NCBI GenBank assembly: GCA_023432225.1
Contig: JAEYUW010000043.1
Location: forward strand, 1-64,000
DNA from: Verrucomicrobiota bacterium
GTDB lineage: Bacteria > Verrucomicrobiota > Verrucomicrobiia > Opitutales > Opitutaceae
Reading direction: 5' to 3'
DNA: 64,000 bases
Each line of letters opens with the position of its first letter. Position 1 is the stretch's first letter. Positions 24,687-33,229 of this stretch are shown here, one piece after another. Under the pieces are notes generated by a model. The model saw only the letters and a program-made list of their open reading frames with translations. It searched no databases and was not told the DNA's origin. Position numbers and translations under genes: made by a program.

Positions 24687-25391
24687 ATGCGAATTTTCCC
24701 GCTGGGCGACGCGGCTCTGCGCATCGAACTGGGCGAAGCGATTGCCGACGCCACGCTCCAGCGCGTGCAGGCGGCGTGTGCCGCACTGGACGCAGCGGCG
24801 ATCCCCGGCTTCGTTGAAGCGGTGCCGGCCTACACCACGGTGACGGTGCACTACGCTCCCGCCGCCGTCGCGGCCGCGGGAGCGCCGCCGGAAGATCTCG
24901 CCGGGTGGTTCGCGAATCGCGTCGAGCGTGCGATGGTCAGCGCGTCGGCCAAATCGCTGCGAAAGGGCAGCGTGGTGGAAATTCCAGTCTGCTACGGCGG
25001 CGAATTTGGACCGGATCTTGAGCGCGTTGCGGCGCAGGCCCGGCTCGCGCCGGAGGAAGTCGTGCGCCGGCATGCGGCGGGCAATTATCTCGTGCACCTC
25101 GTCGGTTTTTCGCCGGGCTTTCCGTATCTCGGCGGGATGGCACCGGAGCTGGCGACTCCGCGGCTGGCGCGACCGCGCGCGCAAGTGCCCGCCGGCTCCG
25201 TCGGGATCGCCGGCGCGCAGACCGGAGTTTACCCGTTGGCGACGCCCGGCGGTTGGAATCTCATCGGACGCACGCCCCTGCGGCTGTTTCAACCCGAGCA
25301 TACCCCGCCGGTGCGCCTGCAGCCGGGCGATCGCGTGAGATTCCGTGCGATCGACCGCGATGAATTTAGCCGACTGGAGGTTGTCCCATGA
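24687..25391 (+). CDS. pxpB: 5-oxoprolinase subunit B
   Basis: This 234-residue protein is the KipI/PxpB component of the ATP-dependent bacterial 5-oxoprolinase, which opens pyroglutamate to glutamate. Recognised motifs are MRIFPLGDAALRIELG at the start, HLVGFSPGFPYLGGM in the middle, and PAGSVGIAGAQTGVYP then TPGGWNLIGRTP near the end. The last bases overlap pxpC (ATGA). It is the first gene of the pyroglutamate cassette and diverges from the lipoprotein-resB-ccsA operon, so its promoter lies within 24549-24686. Confidence 0.93.
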   Translation: MRIFPLGDAALRIELGEAIADATLQRVQAACAALDAAAIPGFVEAVPAYTTVTVHYAPAAVAAAGAPPEDLAGWFANRVERAMVSASAKSLRKGSVVEIPVCYGGEFGPDLERVAAQARLAPEEVVRRHAAGNYLVHLVGFSPGFPYLGGMAPELATPRLARPRAQVPAGSVGIAGAQTGVYPLATPGGWNLIGRTPLRLFQPEHTPPVRLQPGDRVRFRAIDRDEFSRLEVVP

Positions 25392-26365
25392 TTTCCGTGC
25401 TCCAGCCCGGTTTGCTGACGACGGTGCAGGACCTGGGCCGCTTCGGTTATCAGAAATTCGGTGTGGTGGTCGGCGGCGCGCTCGATCGTTTCGCGGCGCG
25501 AGTGGCGAACGCGATCGTCGGCAACGATGAAAACGCCGCGGTCATCGAATTCGCGCAACGCGGTCCGACACTGCGCTTCGAACACGACACATTGATCGCG
25601 TGGACAGGAGCGGACTTCGGCGCGCAGCTGGGTGACGAGCCGTTGCCGTCCGATCGTGCCGTGCGTGTGCGCGCGGGCGAGACGGTGAGCTTGGGTCTCG
25701 CGCGCTCGGGTTTGCGGGCATGGCTGGCGGTCGCCGGCGGCATCGACGTGCCGCTCGTGCTGGGCTCGCGGACAACTTACCGGCGCGGCGGCTTTGGCGG
25801 ATTCGAGGGGCGACCGCTGCGCGCAGGCGATGCGCTGCGATATGGCGACGCGTCGACGTGGGCGCAGAGTTATCAGCGCAACGCACCGCGCGTTTCGACG
25901 TGGAGCGTGCGATCGCACACGTTGGGAAAACCGGCGACGGCCGGCGTGGTGCGTGCGATGCGCGGACCGGAGTGGGATTGGTTCGAGACGGAAGCGCAGC
26001 GGGTGTTTTTCGCGACGGAGTGGGTTGCGACCAAGGATGCGGACCGCATGGGCGTGCGTCTCGCAGGTCCGGCGCTGCCGCAGCGCGCGCCGCGCGAGAT
26101 GATTTCCGAGGGCGTCGCGGACGGCGCCGTGCAGGTGCCGGACGGTGGCGCGCCCATCGTGCTGCTGCCGAGCCGGCAGACCGTCGGCGGATATCCACGG
26201 ATCGCGGTGGTCGCGACGGTCGACCTAGGCTGTTTGGCTCAACTGGCGCCGGGGCGGAAGATTCGTTGCAAAGAAATCACGGTGGCGGAGGCGCAGGACC
26301 TTTACTTGGCGAGGGAACGTGACCTGAATCGCGTGCGCACCGGCCTGGCCCGGCTTGTGGGGTGA
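25388..26365 (+). CDS. pxpC: 5-oxoprolinase subunit C
   Basis: This 325-residue KipA/PxpC protein of the biotin-dependent carboxylase-like fold acts with PxpA and PxpB. It opens VLQPGLLTTVQDLGRFGYQ, carries LAVAGGIDVP and VLGSRTTYRRGGFGGFEGR in the middle, and ends with the family block EMISEGVADGAVQVP and LLPSRQTVGGYPRIA. It overlaps pxpB by 4 nt. A 198-bp gap with a REP-like element separates it from pxpA, unlike the tight packing in the rest of the cassette. Confidence 0.93.
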   Translation: MISVLQPGLLTTVQDLGRFGYQKFGVVVGGALDRFAARVANAIVGNDENAAVIEFAQRGPTLRFEHDTLIAWTGADFGAQLGDEPLPSDRAVRVRAGETVSLGLARSGLRAWLAVAGGIDVPLVLGSRTTYRRGGFGGFEGRPLRAGDALRYGDASTWAQSYQRNAPRVSTWSVRSHTLGKPATAGVVRAMRGPEWDWFETEAQRVFFATEWVATKDADRMGVRLAGPALPQRAPREMISEGVADGAVQVPDGGAPIVLLPSRQTVGGYPRIAVVATVDLGCLAQLAPGRKIRCKEITVAEAQDLYLARERDLNRVRTGLARLVG

Positions 26366-26466
26366 ATCACAAATTTATGTCCTTTCATAGCGACGAGCGA
26401 AGCGACTACCGAGCGCGAAGCGCGACAGCTCGCCAAACAATCCGGCGCGGAACGATAGTGCGCTTC

Positions 26467-26528
26467 GTAGCGGAAGCCGGGAGGGTTTCGACGCGTGCGG
26501 CCGGCGAAATTCTGACGAATTCCGCTAC
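26467..26528. repeat. REP/BIME-like element, GTAG feet, pxpC-pxpA gap
   Basis: GTAG + CGGAAGCC-GGGA-GGGTTTCG on the left, and CGAAATTC-TGAC-GAATTCCG + CTAC on the right. The right half (GGCGAAATTCTGACGAATTC) is identical to the element at 54037. Confidence 0.75.
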
Positions 26529-26563
26529 CTCGGAAACCGAGACAAGATGACGGTGGACGAGTT

Positions 26564-27310
26564 ATGCGCATCGACCTGAACTGCGATCTCGGCGAAGGAG
26601 CCGGCCACGATGCCGAGCTGATGCCGCTGGTCACGTCGGCGAACATCGCGTGCGGTGCGCACGCCGGCGATGAGGCGACGATGCGCGCCACCGTGGAGTT
26701 GGCCCTCCGACACGACGTCGCGATCGGCGCGCATCCGGGGTTCGCTGATCGCGAGCATTTCGGTCGGCGCGAACTGCCGGTGACACCGGAGGAAGTCTTC
26801 CAAACGGTGCTCGCGCAGATCCGCGTGCTGCAGCGCATCGCGCAAGCCGTGGGCGCGCGGGTGGGACACGTGAAACTGCACGGTGCGCTCTACAACCTCG
26901 CGGCGCGCGATGTCGCGATCGCCGAGGCGGCGGCTTATGCGGTGCGCGACGCCGGTCCGGATTTGATCTGGTTCGCGCTCGCCGGCAGCGCGCACGTCGC
27001 GGCCGGCCGCGAGTGCGGGCTGACTGTGGCCAACGAAGTTTTCGCCGACCGGACTTATCAGGCGGACGGTTCGCTCACGCTGCGGTCGCGCGCGGATGCG
27101 TTGATTACGGACGAGGGCGTCGCGGTCGCGCAGGTGCTGCGGATGATTCGCGAGAGAAAAGTGCGCGCGACCAACGGCGCGGACGTGGCGGTTGCGGCCG
27201 ACACCGTTTGCGTGCACGGCGACGGCGCGCACGCGGTGGCGTTTGCGCGACGGCTGCGCACGGAGCTGGCGGCGGCGGGCGTCGCCGTGCAGAAGTTTGC
27301 CCGCGAATGA
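26564..27310 (+). CDS. pxpA: 5-oxoprolinase subunit A (LamB/YcsF family)
   Basis: This is the third subunit of the PxpABC 5-oxoprolinase, 248 residues, the usual size. The N-terminal signature is RIDLNCDLGEGAGHDAELMP then SANIACGAHAGDEATMR, with AIGAHPGFADREHFGRRE, VGHVKLHGALYN and EVFADRTYQADGSL further on. It completes a full enzyme set with pxpB and pxpC. The downstream genes DUF969, DUF979 and pcp continue on the same strand. Confidence 0.93.
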   Translation: MRIDLNCDLGEGAGHDAELMPLVTSANIACGAHAGDEATMRATVELALRHDVAIGAHPGFADREHFGRRELPVTPEEVFQTVLAQIRVLQRIAQAVGARVGHVKLHGALYNLAARDVAIAEAAAYAVRDAGPDLIWFALAGSAHVAAGRECGLTVANEVFADRTYQADGSLTLRSRADALITDEGVAVAQVLRMIRERKVRATNGADVAVAADTVCVHGDGAHAVAFARRLRTELAAAGVAVQKFARE

Positions 27311-27401
27311 CGCGAATGAGCGCAAATTTTCAGAGCTATTTGCGGATGCGTGGAGGCGGGAGTATTCGCGAGTATTCGCCTGATTCGCAGGAGATTTATT
27401 T

Positions 27402-28079
27402 GTGATCAAGCTGCTCGGCATCGTCCTCATCGCGATCGGCTTTGCCCTGCGGTGGAATGCGCTCGTGGTGATCGTCGCGGCGGGGATCGCGACCGGTTTG
27501 CTGGCGGGTTTTTCGTGGCGCGAGATCGTGCAGATGACGGGACAGTTCTTCGTCGACAATCGTGCGCTCACGCTGCCGGTCATCGTGCTGGTGCCGATCG
27601 TCGGGTTGCTGGAGAAGCACGGCTTGCAGCAGCACGTCGCGGCGTTGATGCGGCGTGCGAAGGCGGCGACGGCCGGGCGGGTGTTGTTCATTTACCAGGT
27701 GGTGCGAGGTGGAACGAGTATGTTCGGGATGAGTGTCGGCAATCACGCGTCGATGGTGCGGCCGCTCGTCGTGCCAATGGCGGAGGCCGCGGCGCAGCAG
27801 AATGGGCAACTGACCGGTGAGACGTCGCAGACGATTCGCGCGCACGCGGCGGCGTCGGAGAACGTGGGCAATTTTTTCGCGGACGACATCTTCGTCGCGG
27901 TCGGCGCGTTGCTGCTCGTGCAGGGCGTGCTGCGGACGGCGGGCGTCGAGGTGCGATTGCAGGATATCCAATGGTGGAGTGCGCCCACGGCGCTGTGGAT
28001 CATCGCGGTCGGCTGGTGGCGCTATCGGGCGTTGGATCGGCGGCTCGCGGGCGAGAAGAAGCCGGAGGCGAAGCGATGA
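27402..28079 (+). CDS. DUF969 membrane protein, candidate pyroglutamate permease subunit
   Basis: This 225-residue integral membrane protein has about five hydrophobic segments (LLGIVLIAIGFALRW, LVVIVAAGIATGLLAG, LTLPVIVLVPIVGLLEKHG, VGALLLVQGVLRTAG, ALWIIAVGWW). It has the conserved central stretch VRGGTSMFGMSVGNHASMVRP. GTG 27402 follows a clear GGAG. It overlaps the DUF979 start by 4 nt. DUF969 and DUF979 are known to occur as a pair, often with pyrrolidone-carboxylate peptidase. Sitting between pxpA and pcp supports import of 5-oxoproline or pyroglutamyl peptides, but the activity is inferred. Confidence 0.85.
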   Translation: MIKLLGIVLIAIGFALRWNALVVIVAAGIATGLLAGFSWREIVQMTGQFFVDNRALTLPVIVLVPIVGLLEKHGLQQHVAALMRRAKAATAGRVLFIYQVVRGGTSMFGMSVGNHASMVRPLVVPMAEAAAQQNGQLTGETSQTIRAHAAASENVGNFFADDIFVAVGALLLVQGVLRTAGVEVRLQDIQWWSAPTALWIIAVGWWRYRALDRRLAGEKKPEAKR

Positions 28080-29056
28080 GCGCGTGGCTGGATCTGGAGC
28101 TGTTCTTCGTGTTCGCGGGCGTCTTCGTCGTCGCGCTCGGAGTGCGCGTCGCGACGGATGCCTCGCATCCGCGCCGCTGGGGTTCGGCTGCGTTCTGGAT
28201 TTTGCTCGGCAGCTGTCTCGTGGCGGGGAAGCGCGTGCCGGCGGAGGCGGTGGGTTACGCCGTGCTCGTGATGACGTTGCTGGCGGCGACGAAGCAGGTC
28301 GCGGCGCCGCGATTCGTGGGCGGGGATGAAACGCAACTCGAGGCGAGCGCGGCGCGGTTGCGCGGACGTTTGCTGTGGCCGCTCGTGCTGGTGCCGGTCG
28401 TGGCGGTAACGGGTGGATTTCTGCTGGGGAGGATCGAGGTCGGCGGCGTGTTGGTCGCGGCGCCGGCGCAGGCGTCGCAGATTTCGCTCGGGCTCGGCGG
28501 ATTGCTGGCGCTCGGGTTGGTTTTTGTGTTGTTGCGCGAGCGTCCGCTCGGCGCGGTCGATGAAGGCGGCCGGCTCCTGCAGTTGATCAGCTGGACGCTG
28601 ATCCTGCCGCAGATGCTCGCGGCGCTCGGCGGAATTTTTGCCAAGGCGGGCGTCGGCGACGAAGTCGCGAAGCTCGTGGCGGCGTGGCTGCCGGTGCAGC
28701 ATCCGTTCGTGGCGGTCGTCGCTTACTGTGCGGGGATGGCGCTCTTCACGATCATGATGGGGAATGCGTTTGCGGCGTTTCCCGTGATGACGCTCGGCGT
28801 GGGGCTGCCGTTCATCGTGCAGGCGCACGGGGGCAATCCGGCGGTGATGGGGGCGCTCGGGATGCTCTCGGGCTATTGCGGCACGCTGCTGACGCCGATG
28901 GCGGCGAACTTCAATCTCGTGCCGGTGAAGTTGCTCGAGCTGCGTCGCGACACGGCGGTGATCCGCGCGCAGGCGCCCTTTGCGGTGGCGATCTGGATTT
29001 TCAATGTCGTCGTGATGTATTTCTGCGTCTATCGCTTTCCCGCAACTGCCCCATGA
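28076..29056 (+). CDS. DUF979 membrane protein, candidate pyroglutamate permease subunit
   Basis: This 326-residue protein has about nine hydrophobic segments. Family-like stretches are ISWTLILPQMLAALGGIFAKAGVGD, FTIMMGNAFAAFPVMTLGVGLPF and GMLSGYCGTLLTPMAANFNLVP. The GNAFAAFP and GYCGTLLTPMAAN motifs recall the hairpin/broken-helix regions of ion-coupled carriers of the IT superfamily (resemblance only). The start overlaps DUF969 (ATGA) and its stop overlaps the pcp start (ATGA), so three proteins are translationally coupled. Confidence 0.85.
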   Translation: MSAWLDLELFFVFAGVFVVALGVRVATDASHPRRWGSAAFWILLGSCLVAGKRVPAEAVGYAVLVMTLLAATKQVAAPRFVGGDETQLEASAARLRGRLLWPLVLVPVVAVTGGFLLGRIEVGGVLVAAPAQASQISLGLGGLLALGLVFVLLRERPLGAVDEGGRLLQLISWTLILPQMLAALGGIFAKAGVGDEVAKLVAAWLPVQHPFVAVVAYCAGMALFTIMMGNAFAAFPVMTLGVGLPFIVQAHGGNPAVMGALGMLSGYCGTLLTPMAANFNLVPVKLLELRRDTAVIRAQAPFAVAIWIFNVVVMYFCVYRFPATAP

Positions 29057-29691
29057 GAAACATTCTCCTGACTGGTTTTGAACCGTTCGACGGACAAGCA
29101 ATCAACCCTTCGGAGGAAATCGCACGCGAAATCAACGACGCGAAGATCGCGCGCCACCGCATCGTCGGCGCGCTCCTGCCGTGCGTGTTCGGGGCCGCGA
29201 TCAAGGAGCTGAAGCACCAGATCAAGCTGCACGATCCAGACATCGTGATCTGCCTCGGCCAGGCGGGCGGTCGATCGGAGATCACTCCCGAGCGCGTGGC
29301 GATCAACATCGACGATGCACGCATTCCCGATAACGCCGGGCAGCAACCGGTCGACAAACCGATCGTGAAGGACGGGCCCGCGGCTTATTTCAGCACGCTG
29401 CCGATCAAGGCGATCGTGCAGGAATTGCGGAAGCACGATATCCCGGCGGCGGTTTCGCAGACGGCCGGGACGTTCGTCTGCAATCACGTTTTCTACGGTC
29501 TCATGCACGAGCTCTCGATGCACCGTGCGGACGTGCGCGGCGGTTTTATCCACGTGCCGTTCGTGCCGGAGCAGACGACGGATAAGCCGAGTCTGCCGTT
29601 CGAGAAAATGACCGAGGCGGTGCGGATCGCGATCGCGACGTGCGTCGACTATCGCCGCGACATCAAGAGCGCGGGCGGGCAGGTGAGCTGA
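29053..29691 (+). CDS. pcp: Pyrrolidone-carboxylate peptidase
   Basis: This cysteine peptidase of family C15 removes N-terminal pyroglutamate from peptides. It has 212 residues, the normal length. The catalytic triad is visible: Glu in GQAGGRSEITPERVA, Cys in AGTFVCNHVFYGLMH and His in GGFIHVPFVPEQ. It starts MRNILLTGFEPFDGQAINPS. Its product, free 5-oxoproline, is the substrate of the PxpABC enzyme encoded upstream, so the cassette runs from import and peptide trimming to glutamate. It overlaps DUF979 by 4 nt. Confidence 0.95.
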   Translation: MRNILLTGFEPFDGQAINPSEEIAREINDAKIARHRIVGALLPCVFGAAIKELKHQIKLHDPDIVICLGQAGGRSEITPERVAINIDDARIPDNAGQQPVDKPIVKDGPAAYFSTLPIKAIVQELRKHDIPAAVSQTAGTFVCNHVFYGLMHELSMHRADVRGGFIHVPFVPEQTTDKPSLPFEKMTEAVRIAIATCVDYRRDIKSAGGQVS

Positions 29692-29696
29692 AGGTG

Positions 29697-29762
29697 CGAT
29701 GGCGCGCGTTGACCTCAACGCGCTCTGGCGTGTCCGAACGGGTTGAGGTCAACCCGTTCCAC
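29697..29762. repeat. REP/BIME-like double hairpin, GTGG foot
   Basis: The left hairpin is GCGCGTTGACCTCAACGCGC. The right hairpin, read on the minus strand, is GTGG + AACGGGTTGA-CC-TCAACCCGTT. It separates pcp from the convergent phosphatase gene and may serve as a terminator. Its left stem is nearly the stem of the infA terminator. Confidence 0.6.
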
Positions 29763-29771
29763 CCACGCGGC

Positions 29772-31373
29772 TCAAGCGGGCCTCTCCGCCACTTCCATGG
29801 CGACGATACAGACGTCGTCGGCGAGCGCGCCGGTGCCGCCAGTGTAGTCGCGCACGGTGCGGAGGAGTTGGGTGCAAATCCCTTCGAACTTGGTGCCGGC
29901 GCATTGGCCGAGGAGGAAACACAGGCGATCTTCGCCGAAGCAGAGCCCGCTGGAATTCGTCGCTTCGATCAGTCCGTCGGTGAAGGCGATGAGACGATCG
30001 CCGGGCCCGAAGGCGGTGCGTCCTGAGGTGTAGGCGAAGCGTGACAACAGGCCGGCGGCGGGCTCGGGATCGGGGAGGGCGAGACGTTCGATATCGCTGC
30101 CGTTGCGGATGACGATCGGCGGCGGGTGACCGGCGTTGGCGTAGTGCAGTGTGCGCGTCTCGAGATCGACGAGGGCGAAGAAGGCGGAGGCGAACATCGG
30201 TTGGCCCGATTGTTCGGCGATGGGGCAGAGGGCCTCGTTGATCTCGCTCATCACGTGAGCGGGATCGGCGGCGCGCGGGCCCATTTCCTGGAACACGCCG
30301 CGGATCATCGCGGTGAGAAGTCCGGCGCGCACGCCGTGGCCCATCACGTCGCAGATCAGGAGGCCGCAGCGGGTGTCGGAGAGTTGGAGCAAATCGAAGA
30401 AGTCGCCGCCGAGGGTCGTCGCGGGCACGTAGCAATGAGAGAAGTGGAGCGCGCTCGCCTCGGGCGCTGCGTCGCGGGGGAAAACCGGGTAAGGACGCGA
30501 GAGAAGGATTTCCTGGAGTTGGCGCGCCATCAGGACGTCGGCTTCCATTTCCTCCGTGCGGCGGGCGAGTTCCTGTTCGGCGAGTTTGCGCTTGGTGATG
30601 TCGTGGCTGATGCCAACGAGGCCGGCAACCTGGCCGCGCACGTCACGGAAGGGGACTTTTGTGGTGAGCGACCATCGCATCGAACCGTCAGCCAGCGGGG
30701 CGGAGCGTTCGTCATTCAGGATGGGCTGGCCGGACGAGAGCACTTGTTGGTCGTCGACCATGGCCGTCTCGGCCCGCTCGCCGGGCAGGATCTGGCGCAG
30801 CGTGCGACCGAGGACCTCTTTTTGCGATTTGTCGCCGAGGCTGGCAAGGTGAGCGCCGTTGTTGAGGAGGTAGCGCGATTCGAGGTCCTTGACGTAGATG
30901 CGCGCGGGCAGGTGATCGATGATCGTGCGGAGGAGGTTGCGCTCCTCGGTGAGTTTTTCCTCGGTGATTTTCGCGGCGGTGATGTCGCGCGTCATGCCGA
31001 AGGTGCCGATGATGCGGCCGGAGGCGTCGCGCCACGGAAGCTTGGTGGTGGAGACCCACGCGCGTTTGCCATCGCGCAAGGTGATGTGCTCCTCCTTGCC
31101 GATGATGGCGCGGCCAGTGCGGATGATTTCGAGTTCGTCTGCGCGGGCTTTTTCGGCGTGTTCGCGGGAGAAATAATCGAAATCGGATTTGCCCACGCAC
31201 TCGTCAGGTGACGAGGCGCCGATGAGCTGGGCTTGCGCGATGTTGTTGCGGACGAAACGGCTCTCGAGGTCCTTGAAGTAGATGCGATCGGGCGTCGCAT
31301 CCATCAGCATGCGCACGATGGAGGAGTCGAGGGACTCGGCGGGTGCGAGGGCGGACGAAGGAGCGTCGCTCAT
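29772..31373 (-). CDS. PAS-PAS-SpoIIE-type PP2C phosphatase
   Basis: This is a 533-residue cytoplasmic signalling protein. PAS 1 is at about residues 20-135 (MLMDATPDRIYFKDLESRFVR). PAS 2 is at about 145-260 and has the matching IIDHLPARIYVKDLESRYLLN. A short coiled linker leads to an RsbU/SpoIIE-like PP2C phosphatase from about 290 (TTLGGDFFDLLQL, LICDVMGHGVRAGLLTAM, FVTDGLIEATN-like AFTDGLIEATNSS, LADDVCIV). Such proteins dephosphorylate anti-sigma antagonists in partner-switch pathways; no STAS or kinase partner is adjacent. ATG 31373 was preferred over an upstream GTG at 31385. Confidence 0.85.
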   Translation of the reverse strand: MSDAPSSALAPAESLDSSIVRMLMDATPDRIYFKDLESRFVRNNIAQAQLIGASSPDECVGKSDFDYFSREHAEKARADELEIIRTGRAIIGKEEHITLRDGKRAWVSTTKLPWRDASGRIIGTFGMTRDITAAKITEEKLTEERNLLRTIIDHLPARIYVKDLESRYLLNNGAHLASLGDKSQKEVLGRTLRQILPGERAETAMVDDQQVLSSGQPILNDERSAPLADGSMRWSLTTKVPFRDVRGQVAGLVGISHDITKRKLAEQELARRTEEMEADVLMARQLQEILLSRPYPVFPRDAAPEASALHFSHCYVPATTLGGDFFDLLQLSDTRCGLLICDVMGHGVRAGLLTAMIRGVFQEMGPRAADPAHVMSEINEALCPIAEQSGQPMFASAFFALVDLETRTLHYANAGHPPPIVIRNGSDIERLALPDPEPAAGLLSRFAYTSGRTAFGPGDRLIAFTDGLIEATNSSGLCFGEDRLCFLLGQCAGTKFEGICTQLLRTVRDYTGGTGALADDVCIVAMEVAERPA

Positions 31374-31435
31374 GGGAGAGCGCACAAATTGCGCGACGCG
31401 CGGGCGCAGCGCAACAGGACAGTGGAGATTGCGGG

Positions 31436-31505
31436 GTAGGGCGCGACCGCTGGGCGCGCCGAGAACGTGTTGCCAAACGCGGTGGGCCCAGCGGTCCCGC
31501 CCTAC
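31436..31505. repeat. REP/BIME-like element, GTAG feet
   Basis: GTAG at 31436 and CTAC at 31502-31505 flank GGCGCGACCGCTGGGC and its partner GGGCCCAGCGGTCCCGCC. The GACCGCTGGGC arm is shared with the element at 5212. It lies between the phosphatase gene and ychF. Confidence 0.7.
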
Positions 31506-31531
31506 CTCACGCTGACGCCGCTGGTTTCAGG

Positions 31532-32635
31532 TCAGTTGTTGAACCGGAAGAGCGCGACGTCACCGTCCTTGAAGACGTATTCCTTGCCTTCGAGCCGGTA
31601 TTTGCCGGCCTCGCGGGCGGCGGCGACGCTGCCGAGACGCGTGAGGTCCTCGTAGCTGACGATTTCGGCTTTGATAAAGCCGGCTTCGAAGTCCGTGTGA
31701 ATGACGCCGGCGGCTTGCGGGGCTTTCCAGCCCTTCTTGATGGTCCAGCAGCGCACTTCTTTTTCGCCGGCGGTAAAGTAGGTCATCAGGCCGAGCAGGG
31801 CGTAGGTGCCTTTGATGAGCGCGGAGACGCCGGAGTCGTCGACGCCGAGATCCTTGAGGAACGCTTTCGCTTCTTCCGGCGGCAAATCGATGAGCTCGGC
31901 TTCGATTTTGGCGCTGATCGGCACGTAGGCGGCGTCGTGGTGCGTGCGGACGTATTCGGCGACTTTTTGGACGAATGGATTCTGCTCGGCGGTCGCGAGG
32001 TCGGACTCGGCGACGTTGCACGCGAAGAGCACGGGCTTCGCGGTGAGCAGCTGGAAGAGCTTCATCATCGCGACTTCCTCGGGCGTCGCGGCGAGCGTGT
32101 TGGCGGTCTTGCCGGCGTTGAGATGGGGCTCGAGCTTTTGCAGGAGGGCGAGTTCGACGATCGCGTCCTTGTCGCCGGCCTTGGCGCTCTTCTGCGTCTT
32201 GATCATGCGCTTGGCGACGGCGTCGAGGTCGGCGAGCACGAGCTCGGTCGTGATCACCTCGATGTCGCGGACCGGATCGACGCCGCCCATCGTGTGGACA
32301 ACGTCACTGTCTTCGAAGCAGCGGACGACTTGGACGATCGCGTCGACTTCGCGGATGTTGGCGAGGAATTGGTTGCCGAGGCCTTCGCCCTTCGAGGCAC
32401 CGGCGACGAGGCCGGCGATGTCGACGAACTCGATGGCGGCCGGCACTACGACGTTGGTTTTTGCGATAGCCTTCAGGACGTAGGCGCGCTCGTCGGGAAC
32501 GATGACGACGCCGACATTCGGGTCGATGGTGCAGAACGGATAGTTCGCGGCCTCGGCCTTGCGGGAGCGCGTGAGGGCGTTAAAGAGAGTGGACTTGCCT
32601 ACGTTGGGCAGACCGACGATGCCGGCTTTGAGCAT
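31532..32635 (-). CDS. ychF: Redox-regulated ATPase YchF/OLA1
   Basis: This 367-residue Obg-family P-loop protein prefers ATP over GTP and associates with ribosomes. G1 is GLPNVGKSTLFNAL at residues 8-21. G3 is DIAGLVAGASKGEGLGNQFLANIREVDAI. It has a coiled-coil middle and a C-terminal TGS domain (TYFTAGEKEVRCWTIKKG, then GVIHTDFEAGFIKAEIV, ending GDVALFRFNN). It diverges from rpsP across a 131-bp gap with an rpsP promoter. Confidence 0.95.
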   Translation of the reverse strand: MLKAGIVGLPNVGKSTLFNALTRSRKAEAANYPFCTIDPNVGVVIVPDERAYVLKAIAKTNVVVPAAIEFVDIAGLVAGASKGEGLGNQFLANIREVDAIVQVVRCFEDSDVVHTMGGVDPVRDIEVITTELVLADLDAVAKRMIKTQKSAKAGDKDAIVELALLQKLEPHLNAGKTANTLAATPEEVAMMKLFQLLTAKPVLFACNVAESDLATAEQNPFVQKVAEYVRTHHDAAYVPISAKIEAELIDLPPEEAKAFLKDLGVDDSGVSALIKGTYALLGLMTYFTAGEKEVRCWTIKKGWKAPQAAGVIHTDFEAGFIKAEIVSYEDLTRLGSVAAAREAGKYRLEGKEYVFKDGDVALFRFNN

Positions 32636-32681
32636 AAATTGGGACGTTTAAGGGGTCGAAATCAGCTTCACCAATGGGGGC

Positions 32682-32715
32682 TTGACAAGGCCAAACCGTT
32701 TTCGACTCTCTTGGA
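32682..32715 (+). promoter_or_regulatory. Putative rpsP promoter
   Basis: TTGACA at 32682-32687 is a consensus -35. The expected -10 position (ACTCTC at 32705) is weak. TTGGACCTTTT follows, as in front of rpsU. Confidence 0.45.
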
Positions 32716-32766
32716 CCTTTTCCAAATCAACCACCGCTGTCCGCACAGCATCTCAGCACTACAATA

Positions 32767-33030
32767 ATGGCACTCACGATCCGTCTTTCCCGCTTCGGCA
32801 CCAAGAACGAGCCCCACTACCGCGTGGCCGTCGCCGAGGCCCGTTCGCGCCGCGATGGCGACGCGGTCGAATACCTCGGCAGCTACAACCCGAACGCCAA
32901 GGGCAACCCGCTGACGATCAAGCTCGACCGCTTCGACTACTGGGTTTCCAAGGGCGCCAAGCCCTCCGACACCGTGCGTTCCCTCGTGAAGCGCTCGAAG
33001 AAGGCCGCGGCCGCCACGGCAACGGCCTGA
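32767..33030 (+). CDS. rpsP: 30S ribosomal protein bS16
   Basis: This 87-residue 30S protein starts MALTIRLSRFGTKNEPHYRV and carries ARSRRDGDAVEYLGSYNPNA, the family hallmark, with an Ala/Lys-rich end. In most bacteria rpsP is followed by rimM, trmD and rplS. Here a terminator and a tandem-repeat spacer come next and rimM is absent, so trmD begins 199 bp later. Confidence 0.96.
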   Translation: MALTIRLSRFGTKNEPHYRVAVAEARSRRDGDAVEYLGSYNPNAKGNPLTIKLDRFDYWVSKGAKPSDTVRSLVKRSKKAAAATATA

Positions 33031-33081
33031 TCTAGACTAAACACAGAGATCACGGAGAACACAGAGTTCGCCGTGCCGCCG

Positions 33082-33114
33082 AGCCTCGACCACTGAGTCG
33101 GGGCTTTGTTTTTC
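33082..33114 (+). terminator. Intrinsic terminator after rpsP
   Basis: AGCCTCGA at 33082-33089 pairs with TCGGGGCT at 33098-33105 (one G-T pair), followed by TTGTTTTT. It would end rpsP transcripts before trmD. Confidence 0.7.
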
Positions 33115-33182
33115 TCAACCCGGAGCAACGACGCATGGCCACAAATCCACACGAACCACGGCAGCGGATGAGTGTTTCGGAG

Positions 33183-33213
33183 ATTAGTGTTCATTAGTGT
33201 CCATTAGTGGTTC
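33183..33213. repeat. Three tandem 10-bp repeats before trmD
   Basis: ATTAGTGTTC, ATTAGTGTCC and ATTAGTGGTTC follow one another with a 10-bp period, one DNA turn, ending 16 bp before the trmD start. Another irregular CACAGAG/CACGGAG repeat lies at about 33042-33067. Confidence 0.65.
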
Positions 33214-33229
33214 AAAGACTCCGCTTTCG

